64,000 nt of DNA from Streptomyces sp. CC53 (lineage in GTDB: Bacteria; Actinomycetota; Actinomycetes; Streptomycetales; Streptomycetaceae), in assembly GCF_001865245.1 (NCBI RefSeq), contig NZ_MKXB01000036.1, positions 62,001-126,000 of the forward strand, written 5' to 3'. Below the pieces are notes generated by a model. It saw nothing but the letters and a program-made list of their open reading frames with translations, ran no database searches and was not told the DNA's origin. Below are positions 25,527 to 34,395 of the stretch, piece by piece (position 1 is the stretch's first letter; each line of letters opens with the position of its first letter). Position numbers and translations under genes: made by a program.

Positions 25527-27446
25527 TCAGCCCCGCGCAGCGCGTACCCCGGTCTCGAGGCTGCCAGCTTGGAGCGAGGCAACGGGGCGGTCGCAGGCGG
25601 TAGCGAGTAGGTCGGAGTACGTTTCGAGACGGAGCAGGAGCTCGCGTTTGCCACCCTTGCGGTTGGCTGGGGTACGGAGCTGGTTGATCGACCCGACCAG
25701 GCGCTGGGTGCTGCAGTTCGATTCCCTCAGGGCGCCGAGCACGGGGCTGTGAAGGTGATCGCCCTGGGTGACCTGAGCCCAGATCAGCACGGTCGCGGTG
25801 CCACGGGTTGGAGAGGTGGCCCCCTGGCGGAACTGCTCGAGGCCGCGGCACAGTTCGGCCCAGTCATCAGCCGGAACCTGCCAGGACGAAAGAAGCTCCC
25901 GGCGTCGCCCGTAGTGAACACGATCGGCGTCCCAGTCCAATTGGCTGGCCACACTTTCGACGGACCGTTCAAAGTCCGGCCACAGAGCCCGTGAATGCAA
26001 CTCCCGCCTGATGACTTTGAGGGACTGCTGTGCGGTGTTCCACGGGATGCCGAGGGTCTTCGCGCAATCAGGCCAGGTGCCACCGCCGCTCATCTCCGCG
26101 AGCTTGAGCGCTGAAACACGCCGCAGGTGCCGCATCTTCCAGTCGGTGAGGTGCGTCCAGTGGGACAACAGGTCGCCGAAGTGAGCGGAGAGCCACTCCT
26201 GCGGCAGGAGAGCCGGCACATGCCCGACCCGGAAGCTGCTCTCGCGAGAGGGAAGGCTCTGTCGCGCGTGCCGGTGGCCACCGGCACGGTAGAACCCCTG
26301 GGCGCGGCCCAGCAGAGCACGCGCCACCGCGGAGGAGACGTCCATGCGCCGCAAAGAGGCGCCGATGTTGGCCGGATTACGGTGGAACGCGGACGCAGCG
26401 AGCGACCGGACGCGATCGGTCATCCCAGTGTCATCACGCTCCTCGCGACCGAGGAGGCCGTCGGCGGCAACGAGCACCGCCGCACACTCGGCCGGGTCCT
26501 CGGGGACATCCCAGACGATGGGCGTGTGCTCGTCGGGCTCAGGGGTGCGTCGGCGAGCGACAGCTGAGGAGACGTGGCCGTCGATCAGGTCGGCCATCGA
26601 CGTTGAGGACGCATATCGTGCACCGTCTGGCCAGCTGAGCCGGATGAGATGTGCAGCAACGATGAGATCGGGAAAGAAATGGGGATCCGAGACGGGCTGG
26701 ACTGCGTCGGCGCTGGAACGAACACCTATCAGACGCTGATCGATGCGGTGCTGCAGGGCAAGCAGCAGGGATAGATCAGCCTCGGACATGCGCTCGGCCC
26801 GGCGGTCATGGTCCAGTCGGGCAGCGCAGGGAGCGGCCGGAGCGCCGTGAGCATCAGGCATAAGACGTCGGCATTGGGCCGGGTGCAGCCCGCTCGTGGT
26901 GCGATGAGTGATCAGCCCTTGGCGCTCAGTATTCGTCGGCCGATTCGGTGTACCGCCGCAACTCGGGCACGTATGGGAGAGTAGGGCGCGGTGCACGCTG
27001 CAGGCGTACGAGACGGGAAGATGCCAGCGCAGTTTCCAGGGACCGCCGTAGAGAGCCTGGACGGGACTTCCGTCCCCGGAAAGGCACGCGGCGCAGTATC
27101 GGCTGGACATGCTGGCAGCCCACGACTTCCGCACGGCCGTGGTGTTGCGGCTGCCGTCCATCCGAACCGATACCAGGGGCGGGGAGACGGCGGCAAAGGA
27201 CGACAGTGTCAGGGCGTTGGCCTCCTCCGCGTTCAAGCGGGCGGCCGTGGCAAACGGCCCGATCCGATCGGCGGGCAGCGAGAACAGGTACTCGCCGGGA
27301 AGCCGATTCTGGCGATGGATCAGTCCGCACAGGCGTGCAACCCTGGCGGGCGAGCGTTCCGTGCGGTACGCCAGCCGCAGGAGCAGGCCGGGCAGTGATT
27401 CCTCGGGGAGCGGACGCAGAGCGCGGGCCAGCGGCCGGGCGGTCAC
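25527..27446 (-). CDS. tniQ: TniQ/TnsD-family target-site selector 2
   Basis: 639 aa, GTG 27446, five bases after the tnsC stop, so probably translationally coupled. It begins with LRPLPEESLPGLLLRLAYRT and shares the zinc-binding pattern CAACLSGD and CSVHRALLSHTCPSCGG with the neighbouring tniQ, and similar length throughout. Two full-length selectors in one element suggest either two target choices or a heteromeric selector; which one is not decidable from sequence. Confidence 0.85.
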   Translation of the reverse strand: MTARPLARALRPLPEESLPGLLLRLAYRTERSPARVARLCGLIHRQNRLPGEYLFSLPADRIGPFATAARLNAEEANALTLSSFAAVSPPLVSVRMDGSRNTTAVRKSWAASMSSRYCAACLSGDGSPVQALYGGPWKLRWHLPVSYACSVHRALLSHTCPSCGGTPNRPTNTERQGLITHRTTSGLHPAQCRRLMPDAHGAPAAPCAARLDHDRRAERMSEADLSLLLALQHRIDQRLIGVRSSADAVQPVSDPHFFPDLIVAAHLIRLSWPDGARYASSTSMADLIDGHVSSAVARRRTPEPDEHTPIVWDVPEDPAECAAVLVAADGLLGREERDDTGMTDRVRSLAASAFHRNPANIGASLRRMDVSSAVARALLGRAQGFYRAGGHRHARQSLPSRESSFRVGHVPALLPQEWLSAHFGDLLSHWTHLTDWKMRHLRRVSALKLAEMSGGGTWPDCAKTLGIPWNTAQQSLKVIRRELHSRALWPDFERSVESVASQLDWDADRVHYGRRRELLSSWQVPADDWAELCRGLEQFRQGATSPTRGTATVLIWAQVTQGDHLHSPVLGALRESNCSTQRLVGSINQLRTPANRKGGKRELLLRLETYSDLLATACDRPVASLQAGSLETGVRAARG

Positions 27447-27451
27447 CTGTG

Positions 27452-28704
27452 TCAGCCCGCCTCGCCGGCTGCGGCGGGGCCGTCATCGTCGAAGACGGTG
27501 TTGCGGCCCTTCGGCTTCTTCTTCCCGTCGGTGGGCTTGTGCGGGGGGATCTTGGGCTGCTCGCCGGACTCCGCGTCCAGGTCGGGCATGTCGCCGGGGG
27601 TGATAGTGAACTGGTTGAACAGTTCCTTTGTCAGCCGCTCGCTCTTGTCCTCGATGGCCCGCCGGCAGCCGTTCTGGATGAGCTTCTCCAGTACGCCGAC
27701 CACGCCGCCGGTGCGGTTGAACAGGTACTCGGGCATGTCGCCTCGGGTCAGCATCCCCTCGGTGTCGTTCAGCAACCGCAGGTGCCCTTCCAGGCGGGCC
27801 AGGTGATCCAGCCAGGCGGCCATCTCCGGTCCGTCGGTGTAGCGGAACGGGTCGAGGTCGACGATCTGGAAGCGCCGCTCGTGCTGGCCGGCGGCGTGAT
27901 CGTTCGGGCTGCGGCCGCGGTCCTTGATCGGCTGGTAGATCCATTCCAGGGTCTTGGGGTCGCGACGGCCCTCGCGCAGCAGGCCGGAGGTGGGGATTCC
28001 GACGCCGACGAGAATGAGGGTGACGGGCATGCTCATCATTTCGCGGATCAGGTCGAGGACGTCCTGGTCGGCTTCCCGGTGCAGTTTGAGGCGGGTGATG
28101 TCGTCGATGACGAGTGCCCTGGTGGCGTGCTCGATGATGGCGGTCTTACCGTGCGGACCAGATCCTCCAGACGCATGCCTTTGTAGTCCTCGCCGTAGAA
28201 GTCGAGGATGCGCTGGCAGGTGGAGATGGGGGTGGCCTTGACCGGGCAGCGTACGTAGGCGACGGGGGCGACCAGGTCGCGGGTGCCGGGCATGGCATCC
28301 GGGTTCATGTAGTTGTTCAGGGCCATCCACGTCTCTTCGAAGACGGCCAGTGCCTCGCACACCGTCTCGGTCTTGCCCTGAGCGCCGTCGCCGTTGACCA
28401 TGATGCCGCCGCGTGTGCAGGCTTTGTGGCTGAACGCGCCGTCCTCGACGCGGGCCAGGACGGCGTCGGCGACGTGCTCGCTCATCGGAGTCACGTCGAT
28501 GGGAAGGCTGCTGTGTGTGGCGAGCCGGTGCAGGTCGTAGAGGCGTTTCTGGCGCTTTGACTTGAGGGCGTACTCGGCTGCCGTCAGCGCGGGCGCGGGG
28601 ATGAAGAGATTGCGGGTCGCGCACCAGCGGCGCCAGCCCTCCCAGGTGGTGCGGTCGATGGGCGGGCCGGGAAGGAACGACGGACCGTCGTACGGGGGAT
28701 TCAC
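27452..28704 (-). pseudogene. tnsC: TnsC/TniB-like AAA ATPase, frameshifted
   Basis: The regulator ATPase of the transposon. GTG 28704 overlaps the tnsB stop. One frame encodes the N-terminal part through Walker A (GDGAQGKTETV) to GMRLEDLVRTV. A single-base shift near 28147-28150 then moves the rest to another frame, which has Walker B ALVIDDITRLKLHRE and continues to a Lys-rich tail ending 27452. The total length, 1,253 bp, is not a multiple of three. Both halves are well conserved, so this is a recent mutation, a sequencing error or, less likely, programmed frameshifting. Without both halves ATP hydrolysis would fail. Confidence 0.8.
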
Positions 28705-31052
28705 TGGTTGACCTCTTCCTCGGCTGCGGCGGCTGCCGCCGCCGCACCAGGGTTATCTGTGTCGTCGTCGTCGAAGTCGTCGTCGGGCAGGGCCAGCAGG
28801 CTGGTGGCGCGCAGCCGCTCCGACAGGTCTTGTGGTGGCGGGGTCGGGCGGTCGGGGACGGCGATTTCACGGCGCCGTCGACGCTCGTTGGTGACCGCGT
28901 CCTGACTTTGCTCGGCGCGCTCGCGCCAGCGCAGCGGGACGACCTTGCCGTCGTCCGAGCCCATACGTGCCGGGGGTACGGCGGCGGGCGCCGGCTGGGC
29001 CGCGGTGGTGGTGGCGGTGGCGGGGCGGTCGGCCGCGGCTGCCGCGGCCTGCGTCACTTCGCGGGCATGCTCGGTGCGCTGCTTCTTCGTCAGTTGAGTC
29101 GGCCACTGTTCGACGGGGATCTTCCCGCCGATCACTTCGAGGAGGACCGGCAGGAGCTCCCGGTCCGACTTGGGCGCCAGCCCGCGCTTGCGCAGTTCGC
29201 GCATCGCCTCGCGGACACGGGCATCACTGAAAGCGGGGAACTGTCCTTCCTCGGGCAGACCCACCCAACGCAAGGTGTGCCAGTCGTGCGTCAACGGATC
29301 CTGGAAGAACACGAAACACGGATCGCGCGGGTCCCGGCGGATGACGTAGCGGTTCTTGGCTTTGCCGCCGCGCCGGGAGAGTTCCCCGCGGTACGGGTCC
29401 AGGGCCTCTCCGTCGTACCAGAGGTTCTTGATCTTCACGCCGCGCTTGCCGTGGATCATGACCTGGTGGCTGGGCAGGAGCTGGTAGTACAGCTCGGGCG
29501 AGGGGATCCGCAGGGCGAAGCCGCCTTGCGACATGGAGGCGGCGAACAGGCTGTTGGGGCTGTGGTCGCCGCCTGGGTCCCAGCTCGGCGCGTAGGAGTC
29601 GAAGCGGCGGTTCTGCCAGATCTTCACGATCCAGGTGGCGATGATGTGTTCCATCTCCGCCACGGTCAGGCAGGCGTCGGCCTCCGGGTCGACGCCTCGG
29701 TCGGCGGTGTCCACACCTTGGTAGCCGAGCAGGAGAGCGAAAAGCAGAGACCGGATGGCACCGAAGGCGCGCTCCACGGCCTTCTTGTCGGTGGGGCGCA
29801 GCACCCGGCTCGGTTTGATGTTGGCGCCGAGGACCCGCTGGACCTCGACCAGGTGGTGGTTGCGGTAGACGGAGCCGTGGTCGGTGGTGACGGTCTCCGG
29901 GGCGAAGAACGGCAGCCCGGCTACCTCGTACCCGGCGAAGTCGGCCACCACCATGCCCGGGATTCCGGGATAGGCCCACTGCATGTCCTCGCCCCAGTCC
30001 GGGCGCATGGGGAGCGGCATCGTCATGTCCCGCAACACCATCGCCACGTCGATCGAGGAGTCGGAGACCAGGCTGAGCCGGAACGCCACGATCGAATGCG
30101 TGTACACGTCGAGCGCCAGCGTGAGGTGCACGGAGACGGGATCGCCGAACACGTCTTCCAGGACCTTCACCGGCAGCACCGTGGTGTCCAGGGCCACCAC
30201 CTGCCCGGGCCGGTGCACGACCACGTGCCGGCCCGTCGCGTACTTCTGCGCCATGGCCGCCGAGCGTGCGTAGCGCTGCCGCCCGCCGCTGGAGCCGAAC
30301 CAGTCCCGCCACACGCGGCGCAGCACGTCGTAGCTGGGGACCTTGGTCTTCTCTCCGAAGGTCTCCCGTACGTACTGGTGGATGAGGCGTTCGCGGTCCC
30401 GCGCCGTCAGCTTCGCCCGCCGCAGGCTCTCATCACGTACGGCGAACAGTGCCTCGCGCACCTCCGTGGTGATCCGGTGCCCGGTCGCCTCCCGCAGCCA
30501 CCGGTCGTCCGAGAGACCGATCGGCCCGAGCCTGCGCCGTGCCGTGTCCCAGCGCACCAGCGTCCTCACGCTCACCTTGTGCAGGGCCAGCGACTTCGCC
30601 AGCGCAGGATCCGTCGCCCTCGCCCTGCGCAGCTCGGCCTCCTTCGCCTTGCGGCGCTGCGTCAGCGTCGTGGTCTCCGGGTCGTACTGCGGGAGAGGCT
30701 CGTGCGGCAGCGCGGCGTCCGGATCACCGCTGCGGTAGCCGGTCTCGACCTCCCGGATGTGTTCCAACCGCCGCATCACGTGCTCTTGCTGAACCGGCAG
30801 GAGGTCTGCCATCGACTTCGGCTGGCGGCCCCGGCTGGCAGCCGGGAGATCCTTGCGGGTCCGGGAGGACGGCCGGCAGCCGGGGTGGTGGATCAGCTCG
30901 CTCAGCTGCACCTTCCACGGCGCGCCCTCGTCACCGATCAGTGTCACGCGGCCCAGATGCGGCAGACACGTCTCGACCCGCCACACCTCACCATCGATGA
31001 TCAGCTCGGTGCCGGGCTCCAGCACCCATGTCGATGCCGTCCCGGTACTCAC
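28701..31052 (-). CDS. tnsB: TnsB-like DDE transposase
   Basis: 783 aa from GTG 31052, which overlaps the tnsA stop by four bases. N-terminal DNA-binding helices, then an rve/DDE catalytic core: Asp in VVALDTTVLPVKV, Asp in VTTDHGSVYRNHHLV, Glu in DKKAVERAFGAIRS. A Mu/TnsB-type C-terminal beta domain (GKRGVKIKNLWYDGEALDPY) and a Lys/Ala-rich tail that would contact TnsC follow. The triad is intact. It cuts the 3' ends of the element and joins them to target DNA. Confidence 0.9.
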   Translation of the reverse strand: MSTGTASTWVLEPGTELIIDGEVWRVETCLPHLGRVTLIGDEGAPWKVQLSELIHHPGCRPSSRTRKDLPAASRGRQPKSMADLLPVQQEHVMRRLEHIREVETGYRSGDPDAALPHEPLPQYDPETTTLTQRRKAKEAELRRARATDPALAKSLALHKVSVRTLVRWDTARRRLGPIGLSDDRWLREATGHRITTEVREALFAVRDESLRRAKLTARDRERLIHQYVRETFGEKTKVPSYDVLRRVWRDWFGSSGGRQRYARSAAMAQKYATGRHVVVHRPGQVVALDTTVLPVKVLEDVFGDPVSVHLTLALDVYTHSIVAFRLSLVSDSSIDVAMVLRDMTMPLPMRPDWGEDMQWAYPGIPGMVVADFAGYEVAGLPFFAPETVTTDHGSVYRNHHLVEVQRVLGANIKPSRVLRPTDKKAVERAFGAIRSLLFALLLGYQGVDTADRGVDPEADACLTVAEMEHIIATWIVKIWQNRRFDSYAPSWDPGGDHSPNSLFAASMSQGGFALRIPSPELYYQLLPSHQVMIHGKRGVKIKNLWYDGEALDPYRGELSRRGGKAKNRYVIRRDPRDPCFVFFQDPLTHDWHTLRWVGLPEEGQFPAFSDARVREAMRELRKRGLAPKSDRELLPVLLEVIGGKIPVEQWPTQLTKKQRTEHAREVTQAAAAAADRPATATTTAAQPAPAAVPPARMGSDDGKVVPLRWRERAEQSQDAVTNERRRRREIAVPDRPTPPPQDLSERLRATSLLALPDDDFDDDDTDNPGAAAAAAAAEEEVNQ

Positions 31053-31933
31053 GACCGCACCCCGCGAAGCCCTGCGGGTGCGAGCCGGATCAGGCTCGCG
31101 TCCCCGTACGGTACGGAAAGGTCCGCACCGAGCTCTCTGCGCCACAGCAAGTGCAGGGCATGGGCCCTGGCCACTGCGGGAATGGAGCACCGGTCGACCA
31201 AGTCCCGCAACGGAAGCGGTCCTTGGGAGGCGGCCACACGCAGCTGGCCCTGCGTGTCGAGCACATTGGCCAACGGCCGGCGCTCGGCGGAGAACGCGTC
31301 CACCGATTCCCACACGTGCCGACGCCAGCCGGTCACCACGCCGTAGCGCCATCCGGCGGCCAGTGCGGCCTCGAACGTCGCGGCGAACTTCAGCTCGTCC
31401 TCGGGGCGAATCCGACCAGCCGGCCGCACATCGATCACGAACGGGCCGGAGTCGGTGAGTAGCAGGTAGTCCGGCGTGTGATCCACCCGCTTGCCGCCCG
31501 CGTAGAAACGAAGCCGGAACGGCTGCGAGAGCGCCTCACGCAGCCCCGCCGCGAAGTCGGCTACCAGGAGCAGACATTCCTCCTCAAAGCTCTCGAAACC
31601 GTGATGCCTACGCGTGGACACCATGTATTCGAGCCCGGGCCGATGATGCTGGTCGGTCCGCCAAGTGAACCGACGCACCGGCGCCGTGCGTGAAACATCC
31701 ACCTCATTGAGGTCGCGCACCGAGTACATGTCGGCAGCGTCCCGCCCGAACTTCCACGTCGTCGTCCAGCGCCTGGCCCACCGTTCGTCCAGGTCCAGCT
31801 GGTACGCGTACTCGGTGAATCCCCGATGCAGGAATGCCAGATCCTCCAGGCGACAGGAGTCGGACCAGGTATCCCTCTGTGGCTCTTCCGGCACGCGGCG
31901 GATGGAACTCGGCCCGGAATCCCTCATATGCAC
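31049..31933 (-). CDS. tnsA: TnsA-like endonuclease subunit
   Basis: 294 aa from GTG 31933 (GAGGAG eight bases upstream); ATG 31927 is an alternative. The restriction-endonuclease-like core is seen as DHTPDYLLLTDSGPFVIDVR, where the PD and the xVR/K positions correspond to the TnsA active site (Asp...QVK in Tn7; here Asp...DVR). Its C-terminal helical part may contact TnsB. With TnsA the element would cut both strands and move by cut and paste rather than replicatively. Confidence 0.85.
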   Translation of the reverse strand: MHMRDSGPSSIRRVPEEPQRDTWSDSCRLEDLAFLHRGFTEYAYQLDLDERWARRWTTTWKFGRDAADMYSVRDLNEVDVSRTAPVRRFTWRTDQHHRPGLEYMVSTRRHHGFESFEEECLLLVADFAAGLREALSQPFRLRFYAGGKRVDHTPDYLLLTDSGPFVIDVRPAGRIRPEDELKFAATFEAALAAGWRYGVVTGWRRHVWESVDAFSAERRPLANVLDTQGQLRVAASQGPLPLRDLVDRCSIPAVARAHALHLLWRRELGADLSVPYGDASLIRLAPAGLRGVRS

Positions 31934-32107
31934 GTCGAGCGCTCCTCAGCAGATCGGACACGGCCGCCAAGATCAACCACGACGCTATGGTGAGGGGCGC
32001 CCGTCGCTCGACCAGATCAGCGTCCTTCACACGCACGAGTGATTCCGCATCGATGACACCAACGCGGCTTGCATGACCGCTGACGGACCCCCACGGGGAG
32101 GCGGCCG

Positions 32108-32716
32108 TTGACGGCCAAGGTGGAGGGCCCCGAGGGCAACTCGCGATGCGGGTGGACCGGCGGCGCCACCGAGTTCCTCGACTGTCACGACACGGAGGAG
32201 GTCTACCCGGTCGCCGACGACCGGAGGCTGTTCGAGGAAATCAGCCTGGAGGGGTTCCAGTCGGGGCTCAGCTGGCGCATCATCCTGGCCAAGCGGGAGA
32301 ACTTCCGGAAGGCGTTCGCCGGCTTTGACTTCCACCTGGTTGCGGAGTTCACCGAGGCCGATCTGGACCGGCTCCTCCAGGATCCGGGGATCGTCCGCCA
32401 TCGGGGCAAGGTCGAAGCCGTCGTCAACAACGCCCGCCGAGCGGTCGATCTGGCCGCCAAGGAGGGCTCCTTGGCCGCCTACTTCTGGCGCGGTGAACCT
32501 GACCTGGGCGAGGTGGACCCGCCGCAGACGGTCTCCACCTCACCGGCCTCGGTCGCACTGTCCAAGGACCTGAAGAAGCGGGACTGGAAGTTTGTCGGAC
32601 CCATTACCGTCTTCGCGTTCGTGCAGGCCATGGGGCTCATCAACGACCACGTGGCCGAGTGCGTCATCCGCTCGCGGGTGGAGGCAGAGCGGTCGGCGTT
32701 CACGCGGCCCTGCTGA
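32108..32716 (+). CDS. tag: DNA-3-methyladenine glycosylase I
   Basis: 202-aa base-excision repair enzyme removing 3-methyladenine. TTG 32108 has GGGGAGG seven bases upstream. Zinc ligands are kept (RCGW near the start, CHD, and NDHVAEC near the end), as is the catalytic block LFEEISLEGFQSGLSW and the helix-hairpin region NFRKAFAGFDF. The usual HDEEWG motif is altered to HDTEEVYP, so the enzyme is a divergent member. It is the first gene beyond the transposon and converges with the peroxiredoxin gene. Confidence 0.85.
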   Translation: MTAKVEGPEGNSRCGWTGGATEFLDCHDTEEVYPVADDRRLFEEISLEGFQSGLSWRIILAKRENFRKAFAGFDFHLVAEFTEADLDRLLQDPGIVRHRGKVEAVVNNARRAVDLAAKEGSLAAYFWRGEPDLGEVDPPQTVSTSPASVALSKDLKKRDWKFVGPITVFAFVQAMGLINDHVAECVIRSRVEAERSAFTRPC

Positions 32717-32829
32717 ACGTCGCTCCCTAGGGCTCGCGGCGGGGCCACCGTACAACAACGTGACAGGCGTCGCTGCGTCGCAGTCAAGGTCGCTTCGCCC
32801 GGCCGGGCGTCGGCCGAGCGTCTGTCGGC

Positions 32830-32868
32830 CCGATGCGGTGGCGCCCCTCCGGATGGCCACCGCATCGG
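32830..32868. terminator. Bidirectional terminator between tag and peroxiredoxin
   Basis: Perfect 13-bp arms at 32830-32842 and 32856-32868 with a 13-base loop, placed between two convergent genes. It probably stops transcription from both sides. Confidence 0.75.
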
Positions 32869-32885
32869 TCCTCAGCCGCCGCCCC

Positions 32886-33533
32886 TCAGTTCAGCTTGTC
32901 GAGTGCGGCCAGGATGTCGGCCGGTTCGGCGCGGGTGGTGTAGTCCGTGTTCACGAAGGCCCAACGGATCGTGCCGTCGTGGCCGATGACGTAGGTCGCC
33001 GGCACGGGCAGGGTGCCTGGGTGGCCGGCGTTCGAGCGGTCCAGGTCGATGCCGAAGCCGGCGTAGACGGCCGCGAGGTCGTCCGGCAGGTCGAAGGCGA
33101 GGCCGTACTGCTTGGCGGTGTCGGAGCCGAGGTCGCTGAGCACGTCGAAGGTCAGCTCGTTCTTTTCGGCGTACGACAGGGACTCGTCGGGGACCTGGGG
33201 TGAGACGGCGACCAGTCGGGCGCCGCGGGCGGTGATCGCGTCGTGGTGCTGCTGCAGGGAGCGCAGGGCTATGTTGCAGTAGGGGCACCACGCGCCGCGG
33301 TAGAAGGTCAGCACCACCGGGCCGTCGGCGAGCAGTTCGGCCAGGTCGACGGTGCGGCCGGTGGCCGAGGGCAGGGTGAAGGACGGCGCCTTCGCTCCGA
33401 CGGTCAGGGCCTGGCCCGCCTGGCCGGAGTCGGCCAGTTCCTCCGCTGCCCGCCGCATCACGGCGCGGACGTCGGCGGGGATCTGCTGCTGGCGGCTGTC
33501 GAAGAAGGCGCGCAGTTCGGCGTTGACGCTCAT
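32886..33533 (-). CDS. Peroxiredoxin-like (AhpC/TSA) protein
   Basis: 215 aa; ATG 33533 with GGGAGGAG upstream. Thioredoxin fold with active site YRGAWCPYCN (C83, C86), the CxxC version of the AhpC/TSA family, and a ~45-residue helical N-terminus. Likely reduces peroxides, or acts as a thiol-disulfide enzyme, with a thiol partner. It is divergent from a TetR-type regulator, and the shared 120-bp gap holds two near-identical operators, so it is very probably that regulator's target. Confidence 0.88.
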   Translation of the reverse strand: MSVNAELRAFFDSRQQQIPADVRAVMRRAAEELADSGQAGQALTVGAKAPSFTLPSATGRTVDLAELLADGPVVLTFYRGAWCPYCNIALRSLQQHHDAITARGARLVAVSPQVPDESLSYAEKNELTFDVLSDLGSDTAKQYGLAFDLPDDLAAVYAGFGIDLDRSNAGHPGTLPVPATYVIGHDGTIRWAFVNTDYTTRAEPADILAALDKLN

Positions 33534-33553
33534 TCGGGTCTCCTCCCGGAGTC

Positions 33554-33577
33554 ATCTTGGAACGTTCGTTTCAAGAT
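33554..33577. promoter_or_regulatory. Operator 1 of the TetR-type regulator (24-bp inverted repeat)
   Basis: Half-sites ATCTTGGAA and TTTCAAGAT flank a 6-base centre; a near-perfect palindrome. It is 20 bp upstream of the peroxiredoxin start and matches operator 2 at 33618-33641. Confidence 0.8.
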
Positions 33578-33582
33578 AACGA

Positions 33583-33598
33583 TTGGAGTGCACTCCAA
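33583..33598. promoter_or_regulatory. Perfect 16-bp palindrome between the two operators
   Basis: TTGGAGTGCACTCCAA is an exact palindrome. It contains TTGGA and TCCAA, related to the outer operator half-sites, and may be a third site or a second regulator's site. Confidence 0.7.
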
Positions 33599-33617
33599 GT
33601 CAACGATCCGAGCGGGT

Positions 33618-33641
33618 ATCTTGGAATCATCGGTTCAAGAT
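33618..33641. promoter_or_regulatory. Operator 2 of the TetR-type regulator (24-bp inverted repeat)
   Basis: Half-sites ATCTTGGAA and GTTCAAGAT flank a 6-base centre, matching operator 1 in spacing and sequence. It ends 13 bp before the regulator's ATG, which predicts autorepression. Confidence 0.8.
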
Positions 33642-33654
33642 GAGGTGGTGAGGC

Positions 33655-34242
33655 ATGGCGGACGTCAAGCACTTCGATCCGGACGCGACCCTGGAGTCGG
33701 TGGTCCGACTGTTCTGGCGGCAGGGTGTCGCCACCACGGGGATCCAGGACATCGTCAACGCCACAGGGATCAACCGCTCCAGCTTGTACTCGACCTTCGG
33801 CGGCAAACAGGAGTTGTACCGCGCGGCCCTCGAACGGTACGTCCAGGACCGGTCACGGCTCGGTCGGCTCGAGGAGGACGCCCGTGGACTGCCGGCCATC
33901 ACCGAGTTCTTCACCGGGCTGATCGAGACCCGCTGTACCGGCGAGTTCGCTCAATGGGGCTGCATGATCTCCAACGCTCACGCGGGAACCGAGAACGGCG
34001 ACCCCGTCGTCCGCGCCATCCTCGACCGCCAGCACCAGCGCCTGCGCACCGCCCTCCATAGCGCGCTCCTGTCGGCACAGCGACAGCGACAACTCAGCGA
34101 GGACGCCGACCCGGACTCCGCGGCTGACATCCTGGCCCTTCTGGCGCACGGTGTGAACCTGCGCTCCCGCGCCGGAGCGGACGCCCAGCAGCTGCACAGG
34201 ACCGTCGCCGCGGCCATCGCCGCTGTGGCTTGCAGAGCTTGA
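33655..34242 (+). CDS. TetR/AcrR-family repressor
   Basis: 195 aa; ATG 33655. N-terminal helix-turn-helix: VRLFWRQGVATTGIQDIVNA, NRSSLYSTFGGKQELYRAAL. The C-terminal ligand domain has a GCMISNAHAGTEN pattern seen in TetR regulators near redox or quinone genes (TetR_C with a conserved Cys), which hints at thiol-based sensing, unproven. It is divergent from the peroxiredoxin gene, with two matching operators in between. Confidence 0.9.
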   Translation: MADVKHFDPDATLESVVRLFWRQGVATTGIQDIVNATGINRSSLYSTFGGKQELYRAALERYVQDRSRLGRLEEDARGLPAITEFFTGLIETRCTGEFAQWGCMISNAHAGTENGDPVVRAILDRQHQRLRTALHSALLSAQRQRQLSEDADPDSAADILALLAHGVNLRSRAGADAQQLHRTVAAAIAAVACRA

Positions 34243-34395
34243 TCCCCATACCGAGGCACGCCTTTAGCCTGCTGGGGCGTGGTCCCCGTGTGTCGTCGTC
34301 CGGCAACGGTCGATGGCGGGTGCGTCAATGGGGGGAGTCCCTGGTCCTGTGCCCGCCGGTCAGGCCGTGCTGTTCTCCGTTCAGGGCGGGCAGCG

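Larger units (their letters stand above)
22715..32040. mobile_element. Tn7-like transposon (tnsABC plus two tniQ); limits approximate
   Basis: The minus-strand set tnsA-tnsB-tnsC-tniQ-tniQ defines a Tn7/Tn5053-type transposition module. The left limit is placed where the reading frame at 20422 loses its natural end and two TAGTTGGCAC repeats begin. No matching end repeat was found beyond tnsA, so the right limit is a guess: it must lie between the tnsA start (31933) and the glycosylase gene (32108), or the end has been lost. An acyl-CoA dehydrogenase fragment lies inside the left boundary. Confidence 0.6.

Noticed and set aside
28830..31346. 838-codon plus-strand frame over tnsB
   Set aside because: Antisense shadow; the minus strand carries the DDE triad and overlaps tnsA and tnsC properly.
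31704..32036. Minus-strand 110-codon frame upstream of and overlapping tnsA
   Set aside because: Only its first part precedes tnsA, the rest is out of frame with it; no domain and no ribosome binding site.
22715..32040. CRISPR-associated Tn7-like system
   Set aside because: No regularly spaced repeats and no Cas-like gene anywhere in the element.
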